Shown here: positions 43,489 through 51,222 of the stretch, piece by piece
Position numbering within the stretch: the first letter of the stretch is position 1
How the letters are laid out: every line of letters starts with the position of its first letter
Assembly (NCBI GenBank): GCA_041745765.1
Contig: JBGTIH010000121.1
Location: 74,836-138,835 of the forward strand
Direction: 5' to 3'
Source: JAHCHG01 sp041745765
GTDB lineage: Bacteria; Acidobacteriota; Blastocatellia; Pyrinomonadales; Pyrinomonadaceae
DNA: 64,000 nt
Notes under the pieces: generated by a model
Told to the model about the DNA's origin: nothing
What the model saw: the letters and a program-made list of their open reading frames with translations, nothing else
Database searches by the model: none
Translations under genes and position numbers: made by a program

Positions 43489-44253
43489 TTATTTCTTTTT
43501 ATCGCGCACTAATTTTACTGAATAGCCGTATAAATCGCTTCGATAAAGCGTGTGAACGTATTCGACGGGTTTATTTTCTTTTGTATAAACCGTGCGTTCA
43601 ATCGAAAGCAGAGCCGTCCCAACGCGGACATCCAAAAGTTTTGCCACATACGGATCGGCGAGTTCGGCGTGAATCTGCTGAATCGCATTATCGAGATTTA
43701 TGCCGAGTTTGGTTTCCATCGTGTGCAGAAGTGCGCCGCTTGAAAGCTCTGCCATCGTTAGACTTGCACCGATTTCTTCAGGCAAATAATTGACAATCAA
43801 ACCAAACGGTTTGCCTTCGTTAAGCCGCAAACGCTTCAGACGATAAATCGGTGTGCCGAGTTTTATTTCCAAAAGCTCGGCTTCGTGAATGTCCGCTTCG
43901 ACACGATTCATCTCCAAAACTTTGACGGGCGTATCCATTCCCATTTCGATCAATTCATCGAGCGAACCTGTCAGATGAATTGTTCCGGCAAAGCGTTTTT
44001 TGCGCGACTTTCTTCCCGAAACAAGCGTTCCGCGCCCTTGTTTGCGTTCGATTAAACCGTCATCCGAGAGTGCTTGCAACGCTTGTCGAACCGTGATGCG
44101 CGACACGCCGTATTCTTCGATTAACTCACTTTCCGTCGGCATTTTCTCGCCCGATTCAAACGCCCCCGAAGTGATTTTTTCGCGCAGAACATTTTCCAGT
44201 TGGTAATAAAGCGGAATTCGCGAACTCGCAAATGTAATCTTCTGTTTTGCCAT
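43489..44253 (-). CDS. GntR-family (HutC/UTRA) transcriptional regulator
   Basis: This protein of about 254 residues has an N-terminal winged helix: PLYYQLENVLREKITSGAFE, GEKMPTESELIEEYGVSRIT and VRQALQALSDDGLIERKQGRG, the standard GntR motif. The C-terminal UTRA ligand domain ends in LYRSDLYGYSVKLVR. UTRA regulators bind small acids or sugars and usually repress nearby catabolic genes. It sits between the bicupin and the dihydropyrimidinase genes, its likely targets. An upstream in-frame start adds 6 residues; I use the ATG at 44253. Confidence 0.94.
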   Translation of the reverse strand: MAKQKITFASSRIPLYYQLENVLREKITSGAFESGEKMPTESELIEEYGVSRITVRQALQALSDDGLIERKQGRGTLVSGRKSRKKRFAGTIHLTGSLDELIEMGMDTPVKVLEMNRVEADIHEAELLEIKLGTPIYRLKRLRLNEGKPFGLIVNYLPEEIGASLTMAELSSGALLHTMETKLGINLDNAIQQIHAELADPYVAKLLDVRVGTALLSIERTVYTKENKPVEYVHTLYRSDLYGYSVKLVRDKKK

Positions 44254-44264
44254 AATCTTTTCAT

Positions 44265-44311
44265 TTAACATCTATCAGAAAATTCAATGATAAATGTTAA
44301 ATGCTAAATGT
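44265..44311. repeat. Heptamer tandem repeat plus inverted arm between bicupin and gntR
   Basis: TAAATGT, TAAATGC and TAAATGT (44291-44311) run directly up to the stop codon of the bicupin gene (44312-44314, minus strand). CATTTAACAT at 44265-44274 is the reverse complement of ATGTTAAATG inside the tract, so a hairpin is possible. Confidence 0.8.
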
Positions 44312-45256
44312 CTAGTCGTGCGAATGATCAACGCCCATCGCGTGCATTGCATCATGAATGTGAATTCTATCGCTTTCCGAATCTGTCGAGTATTGTTCGC
44401 CAAATTCAAAATCGAAATGATTATGGTCGTGCGAGTGCAGCCATTTATTAAGTTCGGGTTTTTGGCGAATCAGCCGCGCCGCCGCTCTATCCGCATTTTC
44501 GTCGGGGTTTGAATAGGCATTGTGATGAAAATGATTATGCAGTTCGCCGTCTGTTCTGCCGAAACCTAAAATGCCGTGTTTGCTGTAAAACGCGCCGTGA
44601 TTAACATACGCCGGTCGCCAAAAATATCCGCCCGTCGGCAAATCGCCAAACTGCATCATCCACGAAGTTCCCCAAACGTGATACGCTTCTTCGGCGCAAT
44701 CGTGATACGAGATATTGTCTTGCTGAAAGCCCGGTGTCATCGAATAAAGAAACGTCATCGCGTGAGTTTTTTCGTCAAAATGAAGCAGTTTCAGCAAACA
44801 ACCCGAAGCCGTTTGCGGAAACAAAGTCGGCACTTGCCACGGCATCTGGTCATAAGTCGCAAGTTCAATCAAACCGCTTCTTTCGGCATCCGTCATATCT
44901 TCGTCCGATTCCAAAATATGCGGCTCGGAGTCGTTATACATCACCAGCGCGAAACAGCCTTTTTCGGTTGAAAAAGCGGGCAGAGAAACACCGCGCGGTA
45001 CAAAAAAATAACCGCCTTTGCGCCAAAGTTTATCGCCGACTTTCATTTCGCCGTCCATTATAAAAATTTCGAGTTCCGAATAAGAAACCGACGGCGGCTG
45101 TTTATATCCCGCGTCCCATTGCACACTCATTGTGCAAGCTCCCGTATCTTCATCAATCGAAAGCATTTTATAATTATATCCGCCCGGAATTCCTTTCAAT
45201 TCCAATCGCTTAAATGAAACATCTCTGTCAACAAACGGTTCAATGTGTTTTCGCAT
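44312..45256 (-). CDS. Bicupin protein with His-rich C-terminus
   Basis: The 314-residue protein has two cupin-like barrels: residues about 45-105 (VSYSELEIFIMDGEMKVGDK, with a GGYFFVPRG strand) and about 175-240 (SYHDCAEEAYHVWGTSWMM and GGYFWRPAYVNHGAFYSKHG). The latter has His residues at metal-ligand positions, the former fewer. The C-terminal tail is His/Asp-rich (HSHDHNHFDFEF and HIHDAMHAMGVDHSHD) and may bind metal. It resembles anti-sigma ChrR-type or dioxygenase-like bicupins, so an oxidative step in the cluster is possible. The gene is followed by gntR. Confidence 0.72.
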   Translation of the reverse strand: MRKHIEPFVDRDVSFKRLELKGIPGGYNYKMLSIDEDTGACTMSVQWDAGYKQPPSVSYSELEIFIMDGEMKVGDKLWRKGGYFFVPRGVSLPAFSTEKGCFALVMYNDSEPHILESDEDMTDAERSGLIELATYDQMPWQVPTLFPQTASGCLLKLLHFDEKTHAMTFLYSMTPGFQQDNISYHDCAEEAYHVWGTSWMMQFGDLPTGGYFWRPAYVNHGAFYSKHGILGFGRTDGELHNHFHHNAYSNPDENADRAAARLIRQKPELNKWLHSHDHNHFDFEFGEQYSTDSESDRIHIHDAMHAMGVDHSHD

Positions 45257-45258
45257 AA

Positions 45259-45355
45259 TTTTGTCTTTTGTCCTTCGTCATCAGTCCTTCACATTTTGTC
45301 CGCGCCCGTTGAAATAAAAAACAAAAGGCGAAAGACAAATGCCAAAGGACTAAAA
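45259..45355. repeat. Inverted heptamer tandem repeats between two minus-strand genes
   Basis: Six 7-base units in register (TTTTGTC, TTTTGTC, CTTCGTC, ATCAGTC, CTTCACA, TTTTGTC; 45259-45300) face five units (ACAAAAG, GCGAAAG, ACAAATG, CCAAAGG, ACTAAAA; 45321-45355). The arms are largely complementary. The right arm includes the stop codon of the upstream small gene (45350-45352). It lies directly before the bicupin start. Confidence 0.85.
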
Positions 45356-45619
45356 TACCACCTTAAATTCTCTATCCGGTTTCGGAAAGAGTTCTTCTTT
45401 TTTGATAATTTTCTTGTTGTCGGCGTGCCAATTAAAGCCTGTAGTCGTGATTCTCTCATAAAAGTCTTGAATCCAAACCTCGCGCTGTTCGGCAAGTTCG
45501 ACATTCATTGCTTGTGCAATTTTTTCATAGCGAGCCTTTTGCTCCTCAACTTCTTGAGCAATCCATTTTTCAACTTCTTCACTTCGTTTCGGTTTATTTT
45601 TTAGTATTTTCTTCGACAT
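45350..45619 (-). CDS. Small helical hypothetical protein
   Basis: The 89-residue protein is of no family known to me. It has a basic start (MSKKILKNKPKRSEEVEKWI), a long amphipathic helix EEQKARYEKIAQAMNVELAE and an aromatic C-terminal half (FYERITTTGFNWHADNK). It has no signal peptide. An in-frame start four codons upstream (45631) is equally open; I use the ATG at 45619. It sits between the amidohydrolase and the bicupin genes, with the same direction and about 90-base gaps on both sides, so cotranscription is likely but not certain. Confidence 0.6.
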   Translation of the reverse strand: MSKKILKNKPKRSEEVEKWIAQEVEEQKARYEKIAQAMNVELAEQREVWIQDFYERITTTGFNWHADNKKIIKKEELFPKPDREFKVVF

Positions 45620-45718
45620 AATTTTCAACATTTTTTAACCACGAAACTGCACAAAGTTTTTGCAAAGTTTTTTGTTTCTTCTTGGTGTTTCTTCGTGTAT
45701 TTTTGTGATTGATTTTTA

Positions 45719-46567
45719 TTAAATCCAATCTTCCAAACCATAAACTCGCGCAGTATTTTCAACTAATAATTTGCGTTTTGGCGTTTCGCGCAATTCCAAT
45801 TTATCAAGTTCGTCCATCGCTTTCTTAAACGGCAAAACCGGATAATCCGTGCCGAATAAAACTTTGTCCTGTCCGCGTGAATTGATAAATTTTATCAACG
45901 ATTTATCCCAGTATTTCGGCAAATGCGCGTCCGTGCCGATGAACACGTTTTTGTGTTTCCAAGCCATCGAAATCATTTCTTCAGTCCACGGATGTCCTAT
46001 GTGTATCCCGATAATTTTTAGTTCGGGAAAGTCAATCGCCACTCTGTCCAAAGTTATCGGCTGCGCGACTGTCCGCAAAAACCATTGCGCCGAATGTCCG
46101 ACCTGAATTTGAATCGGCACGCCGAGTTCGGCACATTTCGCATAAAATGGATAATAAATTCGGCTGTCCGGCGGTTCGCCGAACCAATGCGGATAAAGAT
46201 GCGCTCCGACAAAACCGTATTCTTTGACCGCAACGTCTAACTTTTTAATCCAAGTCATTATCTTTGATGGATTTACGCCGATAATTCCTTTGAAACGATG
46301 CGGATGTTTTTCGCAAACTTTCGCAATCTTCTCAAAGGGTTTTTCAAAGAAAATGTTCGAGCCGACAGCTGCGCCGGTCGTTGCCACGAGCAGACCTTTG
46401 TCAATTCCGGCTTCATCCATTTGCGCGAGTTTTTCTTCAACGGTTACGCCGCGCTTAGTCATCTCCAAAATCCCGATCAATTCCCAAAATTGATCAAGTT
46501 CCGCCGGATAATTCGCCGTAATTTCTTTCGTCCAAAGATTGACGACTATATCAATTGCTCTTGTCAT
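45719..46567 (-). CDS. Amidohydrolase-2 family metal-dependent hydrolase / decarboxylase-like
   Basis: The 282-residue TIM-barrel protein belongs to the amidohydrolase_2 family. It begins with IDIVVNLWTKEI in place of the usual H-x-H near the N-terminus, so the first metal pair is changed to N-x-W. FVGAHLYPHWFGEPP, PIQIQVGHSAQW, IIGIHIGHPWTEEMI and FGTDYPVLPF carry the remaining His and Asp ligands. Relatives include gamma-resorcylate-type decarboxylases and small lactonases. It may act on an acid derived from the ring-opening steps of the cluster. It is full length and stands between the small helical gene and an acyl-CoA ligase. Confidence 0.85.
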   Translation of the reverse strand: MTRAIDIVVNLWTKEITANYPAELDQFWELIGILEMTKRGVTVEEKLAQMDEAGIDKGLLVATTGAAVGSNIFFEKPFEKIAKVCEKHPHRFKGIIGVNPSKIMTWIKKLDVAVKEYGFVGAHLYPHWFGEPPDSRIYYPFYAKCAELGVPIQIQVGHSAQWFLRTVAQPITLDRVAIDFPELKIIGIHIGHPWTEEMISMAWKHKNVFIGTDAHLPKYWDKSLIKFINSRGQDKVLFGTDYPVLPFKKAMDELDKLELRETPKRKLLVENTARVYGLEDWI

Positions 46568-46648
46568 TGTTGTTTTTGCCGCAGATTTCGAAGATAAATT
46601 AAATATGAATTTTTAACATTATAATTTTCTTTTTCGTATTAGACGCAT

Positions 46649-48202
46649 TTATCTGCGGATAAACCTTTCCCTTAATTCTTTTTTCAAAATTTTGCCCGTC
46701 AAATTTCGCGGCAATTTGTCAATAAATTCAACCGTTTTCGGTTTTTTGAAACCCGCGATTTTGCCTTCGCAGAATTGAATTATGTTGTTCTCCGAAACAT
46801 TCTCACCGGATTTTAGAACTACAATTGCTTTAACTTCTTCGCCCCATTTTTCGCTTGGAACGCCAATCACCGCGACTTCAAAAATCGCCGGATGTTCCTG
46901 CAAAACTCTTTCAACTTCCGATGGATAGACGTTTAACGCGCCCGACACGATCAAATCGTTTTTGCGGTCAACCAGATAAAAATATCCGTTCGCATCACGC
47001 CACGCCAAATCGCCTGTGCGAAGCCAGTTATCTTTTAAAACTTGCTTTGTCGCCGCGTCGTTATTCCAGTATTCGAGCATATTGGCTTCGGTGCGAATCG
47101 CTATTTCGCCCGTTTCACCGTCCGCCAAAGTTTCCCAATCTTCGCTGACAATTCGCACATCAACATTTGTTTGCGCCCGTCCGCAAGATTGAAGAAGATG
47201 TTTGTTTTCAATGTTTTCCAAAGCAAGACGATGCTCAATCGGCTCTAAAACCGTTCCCGCACAACCTGTTTCGGTCGTTGCAAAAGTTTGCCTGAAACCG
47301 CATTTCGGAAATCTTTTCATCGCCGAACGCAAAACCGTTTGGGGAATCGGCGAACCGCCGTAAAGTAAAACTTCCAAACTGCTCAAATCGTATTTTTTTG
47401 AAACGTCAGACGCTAACAACATCTGAATAGTCGTCGGCACAAGATTCGTAAATGTAATCTTATCGCGCTCAATTGTCGCACAAGCCGTTTCGACATCGTA
47501 ATTTATCAAAGAAATCTGCGATGCAACATAAACCGCACAATAAATTCCGGCAATTCCGGCTGCCGAATAAAGCGGACTCGGAAGCATTACGCGATGCGTC
47601 TGCCGCGAAGCAATCGCGTGAACGTGGACGAGCATTCCAACCAAAAGCGAATAATGCGTATAAACTGCGCCTTTCGGAAAACCTGTCGTTCCGGAAGTGT
47701 ACAGCAGCATCGCCGCATCATCGGATTTCGGATTTCGGATTTCGAGTTTCGGATTTGAAGTTTGAAATTTGAAATTTGAAATTAAATTTTCAAACAGCGC
47801 GGAATTTATAACTTGTTCTAAACATTCAGCTTTTTCTTTAACTTCGAGCGCGATTTGTTCGGTTGATTCGTCGCAAATTATCGCTTTTGCTCCCGAATTT
47901 TCGATAATAAATTTCACTTCGCTTGCCGTCAGGCGATAATTTACCGTTACCGAAACCAAACCGACTTGCGCCAAACCGAATAATGCTTCAACCCACTGAT
48001 TCGAGTTTTTCGCGTAAATCGCCACTCTATCGCCGCGTTTCAAACCCAAATCGAAAAGCGAATTGGCAAAAGTTTTGGCGCGAAAATCCAATTCTTTCCA
48101 CGTAAATTTTTTGTCGCCGAAAATCAACCCGACATTATTGGGAAAATTTCCGGCGTTTCGTGTTAAAAGGTCGCCTGCTGAATTTAATCCGCCGAATATC
48201 AA
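46649..48202 (-). CDS. AMP-forming acyl-CoA synthetase with a repeat-encoded insert
   Basis: The 517-residue ANL-family ligase probably uses short or aromatic acids. MLLYTSGTTGFPKGAVYTH is the P-loop, FATTETGCAGT the acid-binding region, NWLRTGDLAWRDANGYFYLV and DRKNDLIVSGALNVYPSEVE the hinge, and NLTGKILKKELRERF carries the catalytic C-terminal lysine. Residues about 139-159, just ahead of the P-loop, read SNFKFQTSNPKLEIRNPKSD and are encoded by nine 7-base repeats (63 bases, exactly 21 codons). This insert is absent from typical relatives and is probably a surface loop. The stop region overlaps the CpeT-like gene's end by 4 bases, so the two are cotranscribed. Confidence 0.93.
   Translation of the reverse strand: MIFGGLNSAGDLLTRNAGNFPNNVGLIFGDKKFTWKELDFRAKTFANSLFDLGLKRGDRVAIYAKNSNQWVEALFGLAQVGLVSVTVNYRLTASEVKFIIENSGAKAIICDESTEQIALEVKEKAECLEQVINSALFENLISNFKFQTSNPKLEIRNPKSDDAAMLLYTSGTTGFPKGAVYTHYSLLVGMLVHVHAIASRQTHRVMLPSPLYSAAGIAGIYCAVYVASQISLINYDVETACATIERDKITFTNLVPTTIQMLLASDVSKKYDLSSLEVLLYGGSPIPQTVLRSAMKRFPKCGFRQTFATTETGCAGTVLEPIEHRLALENIENKHLLQSCGRAQTNVDVRIVSEDWETLADGETGEIAIRTEANMLEYWNNDAATKQVLKDNWLRTGDLAWRDANGYFYLVDRKNDLIVSGALNVYPSEVERVLQEHPAIFEVAVIGVPSEKWGEEVKAIVVLKSGENVSENNIIQFCEGKIAGFKKPKTVEFIDKLPRNLTGKILKKELRERFIRR
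47725..47787. repeat. Nine-unit heptamer tract inside the acyl-CoA synthetase gene
   Basis: Units run without a break: ATTTCGG, ATTTCGG, ATTTCGA, GTTTCGG, ATTTGAA, GTTTGAA, ATTTGAA, ATTTGAA, ATTAAAT. Nine units make 63 bases, so the reading frame is kept. The same ATTTCGG unit type occurs in the MFS gene at 40641. Confidence 0.92.
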
Positions 48203-48873
48203 TTTTCCGTTTTCCGTTTAATAAAAATATGACCGATCTCACCCGGCGGCGGTCCCCATTTGTGGTTGCCTTCGTCGTCAAAACCCTGATCGAGATTGGT
48301 GATTTGCGTCGGTGTAATTTCGGTCTTTGAAACCGTATGCGTCGCGCCGCGCAGAGTTGATTTACAAGTTTTTTCTGTTCCCGACGAACCTTTGAAAAGT
48401 TTCGTATTGATCTTTTCGAAAATCATATCGCAGCCTGCTTCGTGCGTCAGATTTTCCAGCGTCAGATTCTTCAAAATTGCCGGATTTTTATAAGCGTTGA
48501 CGACTTGTTCCTGATTTTTGATGCGATGAATTTCGATAATAATTTTGTTTTCGGCATCTCGTTTGATGACATAAACTCTTTGCCGATAAGGTTTTGTGCG
48601 CGATTCGGCGGCTTGATTTTCGACATACAGCGCGAGCGCATTGTTTAATCCGGCGATTGAAACGGGCTGAACGTGCAGAATTGCTCGAATATGCCGGTAT
48701 TTTGCGTCCGCTTCCTCGTCCCGATCAACCTGCGCGAAAGTATCAAAACTTCCGGTCATCCACGCACCGATTGTTTTAATTTCCTTATCAACAAACGATT
48801 TTTGCGCGAATATTATTTGCGGAATGATTAGAATTATACAAAAAATAACCGGGAAAATAATTTTTTTCAGCAT
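48199..48873 (-). CDS. Exported CpcT/CpeT-like (biliprotein lyase family) protein
   Basis: The protein of about 224 residues has a signal peptide (IIFPVIFCIILIIPQIIFAQ) and matches the CpcT/CpeT family, beta-barrel proteins that attach bilins in cyanobacteria: GAWMTGSFDTFAQVDRD, LYVENQAAESRTKPYRQRVY (the conserved YVEQ-x-PYRQR core), NLTHEAGCDMIFEK, CKSTLRGATHTVSK and NLDQGFDDEGNHKWGP. No phycobilisome genes are nearby and the protein is exported, so lyase activity is unlikely; a periplasmic lipocalin-like binding role is more plausible. I use the ATG at 48873, 13 codons inside the longest frame. Its stop overlaps the acyl-CoA ligase start by ATGA. Confidence 0.88.
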   Translation of the reverse strand: MLKKIIFPVIFCIILIIPQIIFAQKSFVDKEIKTIGAWMTGSFDTFAQVDRDEEADAKYRHIRAILHVQPVSIAGLNNALALYVENQAAESRTKPYRQRVYVIKRDAENKIIIEIHRIKNQEQVVNAYKNPAILKNLTLENLTHEAGCDMIFEKINTKLFKGSSGTEKTCKSTLRGATHTVSKTEITPTQITNLDQGFDDEGNHKWGPPPGEIGHIFIKRKTEN

Positions 48874-48954
48874 AACAAAATGATTTAAGACAATTTTCAA
48901 AAATACTAACATAAAAATTTGATATAAGTCTAGGACAAATTTACATAATTTTCT

Positions 48955-48984
48955 TTGACAAGACTGTCTTTAAACAAGTATTAT
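48955..48984 (+). promoter_or_regulatory. Strong sigma70 promoter of hyuA with palindrome in spacer
   Basis: Consensus TTGACA (48955-48960) and TATTAT (48979-48984) are spaced by 18 bases, giving transcription from about 48991 toward hyuA. The spacer contains the palindrome AAGACTGTCTT, a possible repressor site overlapping RNA polymerase contacts. The GntR protein encoded at 43489-44253 is the obvious candidate binder, but this is untested. Confidence 0.65.
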
Positions 48985-49042
48985 CAAAACATTTCAACTT
49001 GTCATAGATACATAACTAATTTATCATTTGGTTTCAACTTTT

Positions 49043-49089
49043 AAGTTCCAAGTTTCAAGTTTCAAGACGGAACTTGGAACACGGAACTT
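49043..49089. repeat. Heptamer repeat and hairpin in the hyuA leader
   Basis: AAGTTCC, AAGTTTC, AAGTTTC, AAG (49043-49066) is followed by GGAACTTGGAACACGGAACTT, the opposite arm. A hairpin would form in the untranslated leader, 24 bases ahead of the ATG. The same AAGTTCC-type unit occurs at 39654. Confidence 0.8.
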
Positions 49090-49112
49090 AGACCTAAAAA
49101 AAGGAAAAAAAT

Positions 49113-51161
49113 ATGAGTTATCGTCTTGGGATAGATGTCGGCGGAACATTTACCGATCTTTTGCTTTTTAACGAAAAAACCGGCGCAATGACGCTCGAAA
49201 AAACGCCTTCGACTCCGGCGGATCAATCAATCGGAATCTTAAACGGTATTCACAAAATCGTTGATGCAGCGGGACTTTCGCCCGCAGATTTAAGTTTGAT
49301 TTTGCACGGAACGACCGTTGCAACGAACGCCGTTTTGGAAGGAAAAGGCGCACTCGTTGGGCTGATTACAACCAAAGGTTTTGAGCAAATTCTGCACGTC
49401 GCACGTTCGCAAACGCCCGGACCGCTTGCCGGTTGGATAATTATGCAAAAGCCCGATCCGCTCGCGCCGCTTTATTTAACACGCGGTGTTTCGTGCCGAA
49501 TGACGGCAAAAGGTGCGGAATCATCGCCGATTGATGAAGCCGAAATTCGTGCTTTTGTCAAAGAATTGCACGATGCAGGCATCGAAGCTCTGACGATTTC
49601 GCTGATAAATTCATTTGCGAGCGGCGCACACGAAAGAAAAATCCGCGAAATTGCCAATGAGATGTTTCCTGATTTGCCGGTAACGATTTCGACCGAAATT
49701 TTGCCCGAATTCCGCGAATACGAACGCTGTTTGACGACCGTGATGAATTCTTACGTTCGACCGAAAATGGCAAATTATTTGAAGGGAATTCAGGAAAAAT
49801 TAGCCGAAGCGAATTTGAATCCGACCGTCAATATCGTTCGTTCGGACGGCGGCGTAATGTCAATCGAAGCGGCGAAAAAATCGCCGGTTAATACGCTTCT
49901 TTCAGGTCCGAGCGGCGGCGCGGTCGCGGCAGCTTACGTTGGCGAACTTGCCGGATTTGATAAAGTTTTGGGCTTCGATATGGGCGGAACTTCGACCGAT
50001 GTTTGCGTTACGATGGGCGGCGAACCGAATCTCGTACGTGAAACGCGAGTCGGCTATTATCCGGTCAAAGCGTCTTCGGTTGATGTACGGACAGTCGGCG
50101 CGGGCGGCGGATCAATCGCGCACGTTCCGATGACCGGCGCATTGCGGGTCGGACCGCAGTCAGCCGGAGCCGATCCGGGACCGGCGGCTTATAAACGCGG
50201 CGGCGAAGAACCAACGGTTACTGACGCAAATGTAGTTTTAGGACATCTTCCGCCAAGGCTTTTGGGCGGCGAAATGACTCTGGATGTCGAAGCTTCGCGC
50301 AACGCCGTCAAAAAAATTGCCGACACTTTGGGTTTGACAATTGAACAAGCCGCGCAGGGAATTATTGATATTGTCAACGAAAATATGTTCGGCGCATTGC
50401 GTCTGGTGAGCGTTCAGCGCGGACTCGATCCGAGAGATTTCGCGCTCGTTGCCTTCGGCGGCGCAGGTCCGCTTCACGGCAATTATTTATCAAAGCTTTC
50501 GGGCGCGTTTCCGTGCATTTCGCCGCCGACTCCGGGCGTTTTGTCCGCGCTCGGTTTTCTGCATTCCGACATCAAAAACGAGTTTTCGCAAACGATGATT
50601 CGCGAATTAAATAAAATTGATCTGGCGGAATTCGGCGAGATTTTTACGAAATTAGGCAACGAATCAACCGCTTGGCTCGATGGCGAAAATATCATTAAAG
50701 ACCGTCAAAAATTGGTTTATCAAGTTGATGTGCGCTATTATCGGCAAGGTTTCGAGTTTCCGATTTCGGTGCAGCCCGACCAATTTGCCACCGAAGAAGG
50801 CAAAGCAAAATTCGTCGCGGATTTCAAAGAAATTCACGAAAAAAATTACGGTTTTAATATTGATTCGGCAATCGAAGTCGTCAATCTGCGCGTCATCGGC
50901 ATCGGGCAAGTTCGCAAAGTCGAACTGCCGAAATTTGAAGCTGGCGATGAAAACGCGGCTTCGGCAATAGTCGAAATGTATCCGGCTTGGTTTGACGGAA
51001 AGCAAATGGACACAAACATTTACGACCGCGAACAACTAAAACCGAATCACATAATTGAAGGTCCGGCAATCGTTACGCAGAAAGATTCGACCACCGTAAT
51101 TTTGCCCGGACATTACGGCAAAGTTGATGAATATCTGAACATTTTGATTTATCCGAACTAA
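49113..51161 (+). CDS. hyuA: Hydantoinase/oxoprolinase alpha subunit (HyuA-like)
   Basis: The 682-residue member of the ATP-dependent hydantoinase A / 5-oxoprolinase N-domain / acetone carboxylase beta family has actin-like ATPase marks LGIDVGGTFTDLLLF (phosphate 1) and LHGTTVATNAVLEGKGA. Later come LSGPSGGAVAAAYVGE, GFDMGGTSTDVCV (phosphate 2) and VGAGGGSIAHVP. It activates a cyclic amide by ATP, normally with a HyuB partner that opens the ring. No hyuB lies downstream; the next gene is nitrilase-like. HyuB may be elsewhere. AAAAAAAGGAAAAAA before the ATG is a ribosome site. The product is full length. Confidence 0.95.
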   Translation: MSYRLGIDVGGTFTDLLLFNEKTGAMTLEKTPSTPADQSIGILNGIHKIVDAAGLSPADLSLILHGTTVATNAVLEGKGALVGLITTKGFEQILHVARSQTPGPLAGWIIMQKPDPLAPLYLTRGVSCRMTAKGAESSPIDEAEIRAFVKELHDAGIEALTISLINSFASGAHERKIREIANEMFPDLPVTISTEILPEFREYERCLTTVMNSYVRPKMANYLKGIQEKLAEANLNPTVNIVRSDGGVMSIEAAKKSPVNTLLSGPSGGAVAAAYVGELAGFDKVLGFDMGGTSTDVCVTMGGEPNLVRETRVGYYPVKASSVDVRTVGAGGGSIAHVPMTGALRVGPQSAGADPGPAAYKRGGEEPTVTDANVVLGHLPPRLLGGEMTLDVEASRNAVKKIADTLGLTIEQAAQGIIDIVNENMFGALRLVSVQRGLDPRDFALVAFGGAGPLHGNYLSKLSGAFPCISPPTPGVLSALGFLHSDIKNEFSQTMIRELNKIDLAEFGEIFTKLGNESTAWLDGENIIKDRQKLVYQVDVRYYRQGFEFPISVQPDQFATEEGKAKFVADFKEIHEKNYGFNIDSAIEVVNLRVIGIGQVRKVELPKFEAGDENAASAIVEMYPAWFDGKQMDTNIYDREQLKPNHIIEGPAIVTQKDSTTVILPGHYGKVDEYLNILIYPN

Positions 51162-51222
51162 TAAATTTAATCATCGAATCATTCTTTGCAATCTCAAAAT
51201 GATTTAATGATTCAATGAAAAA

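Noticed and set aside
48199..48873. Evidence that the organism is a cyanobacterium
   Set aside because: A CpeT-like protein alone is not enough; no photosynthesis gene is seen and the protein has a signal peptide, unlike cyanobacterial lyases.
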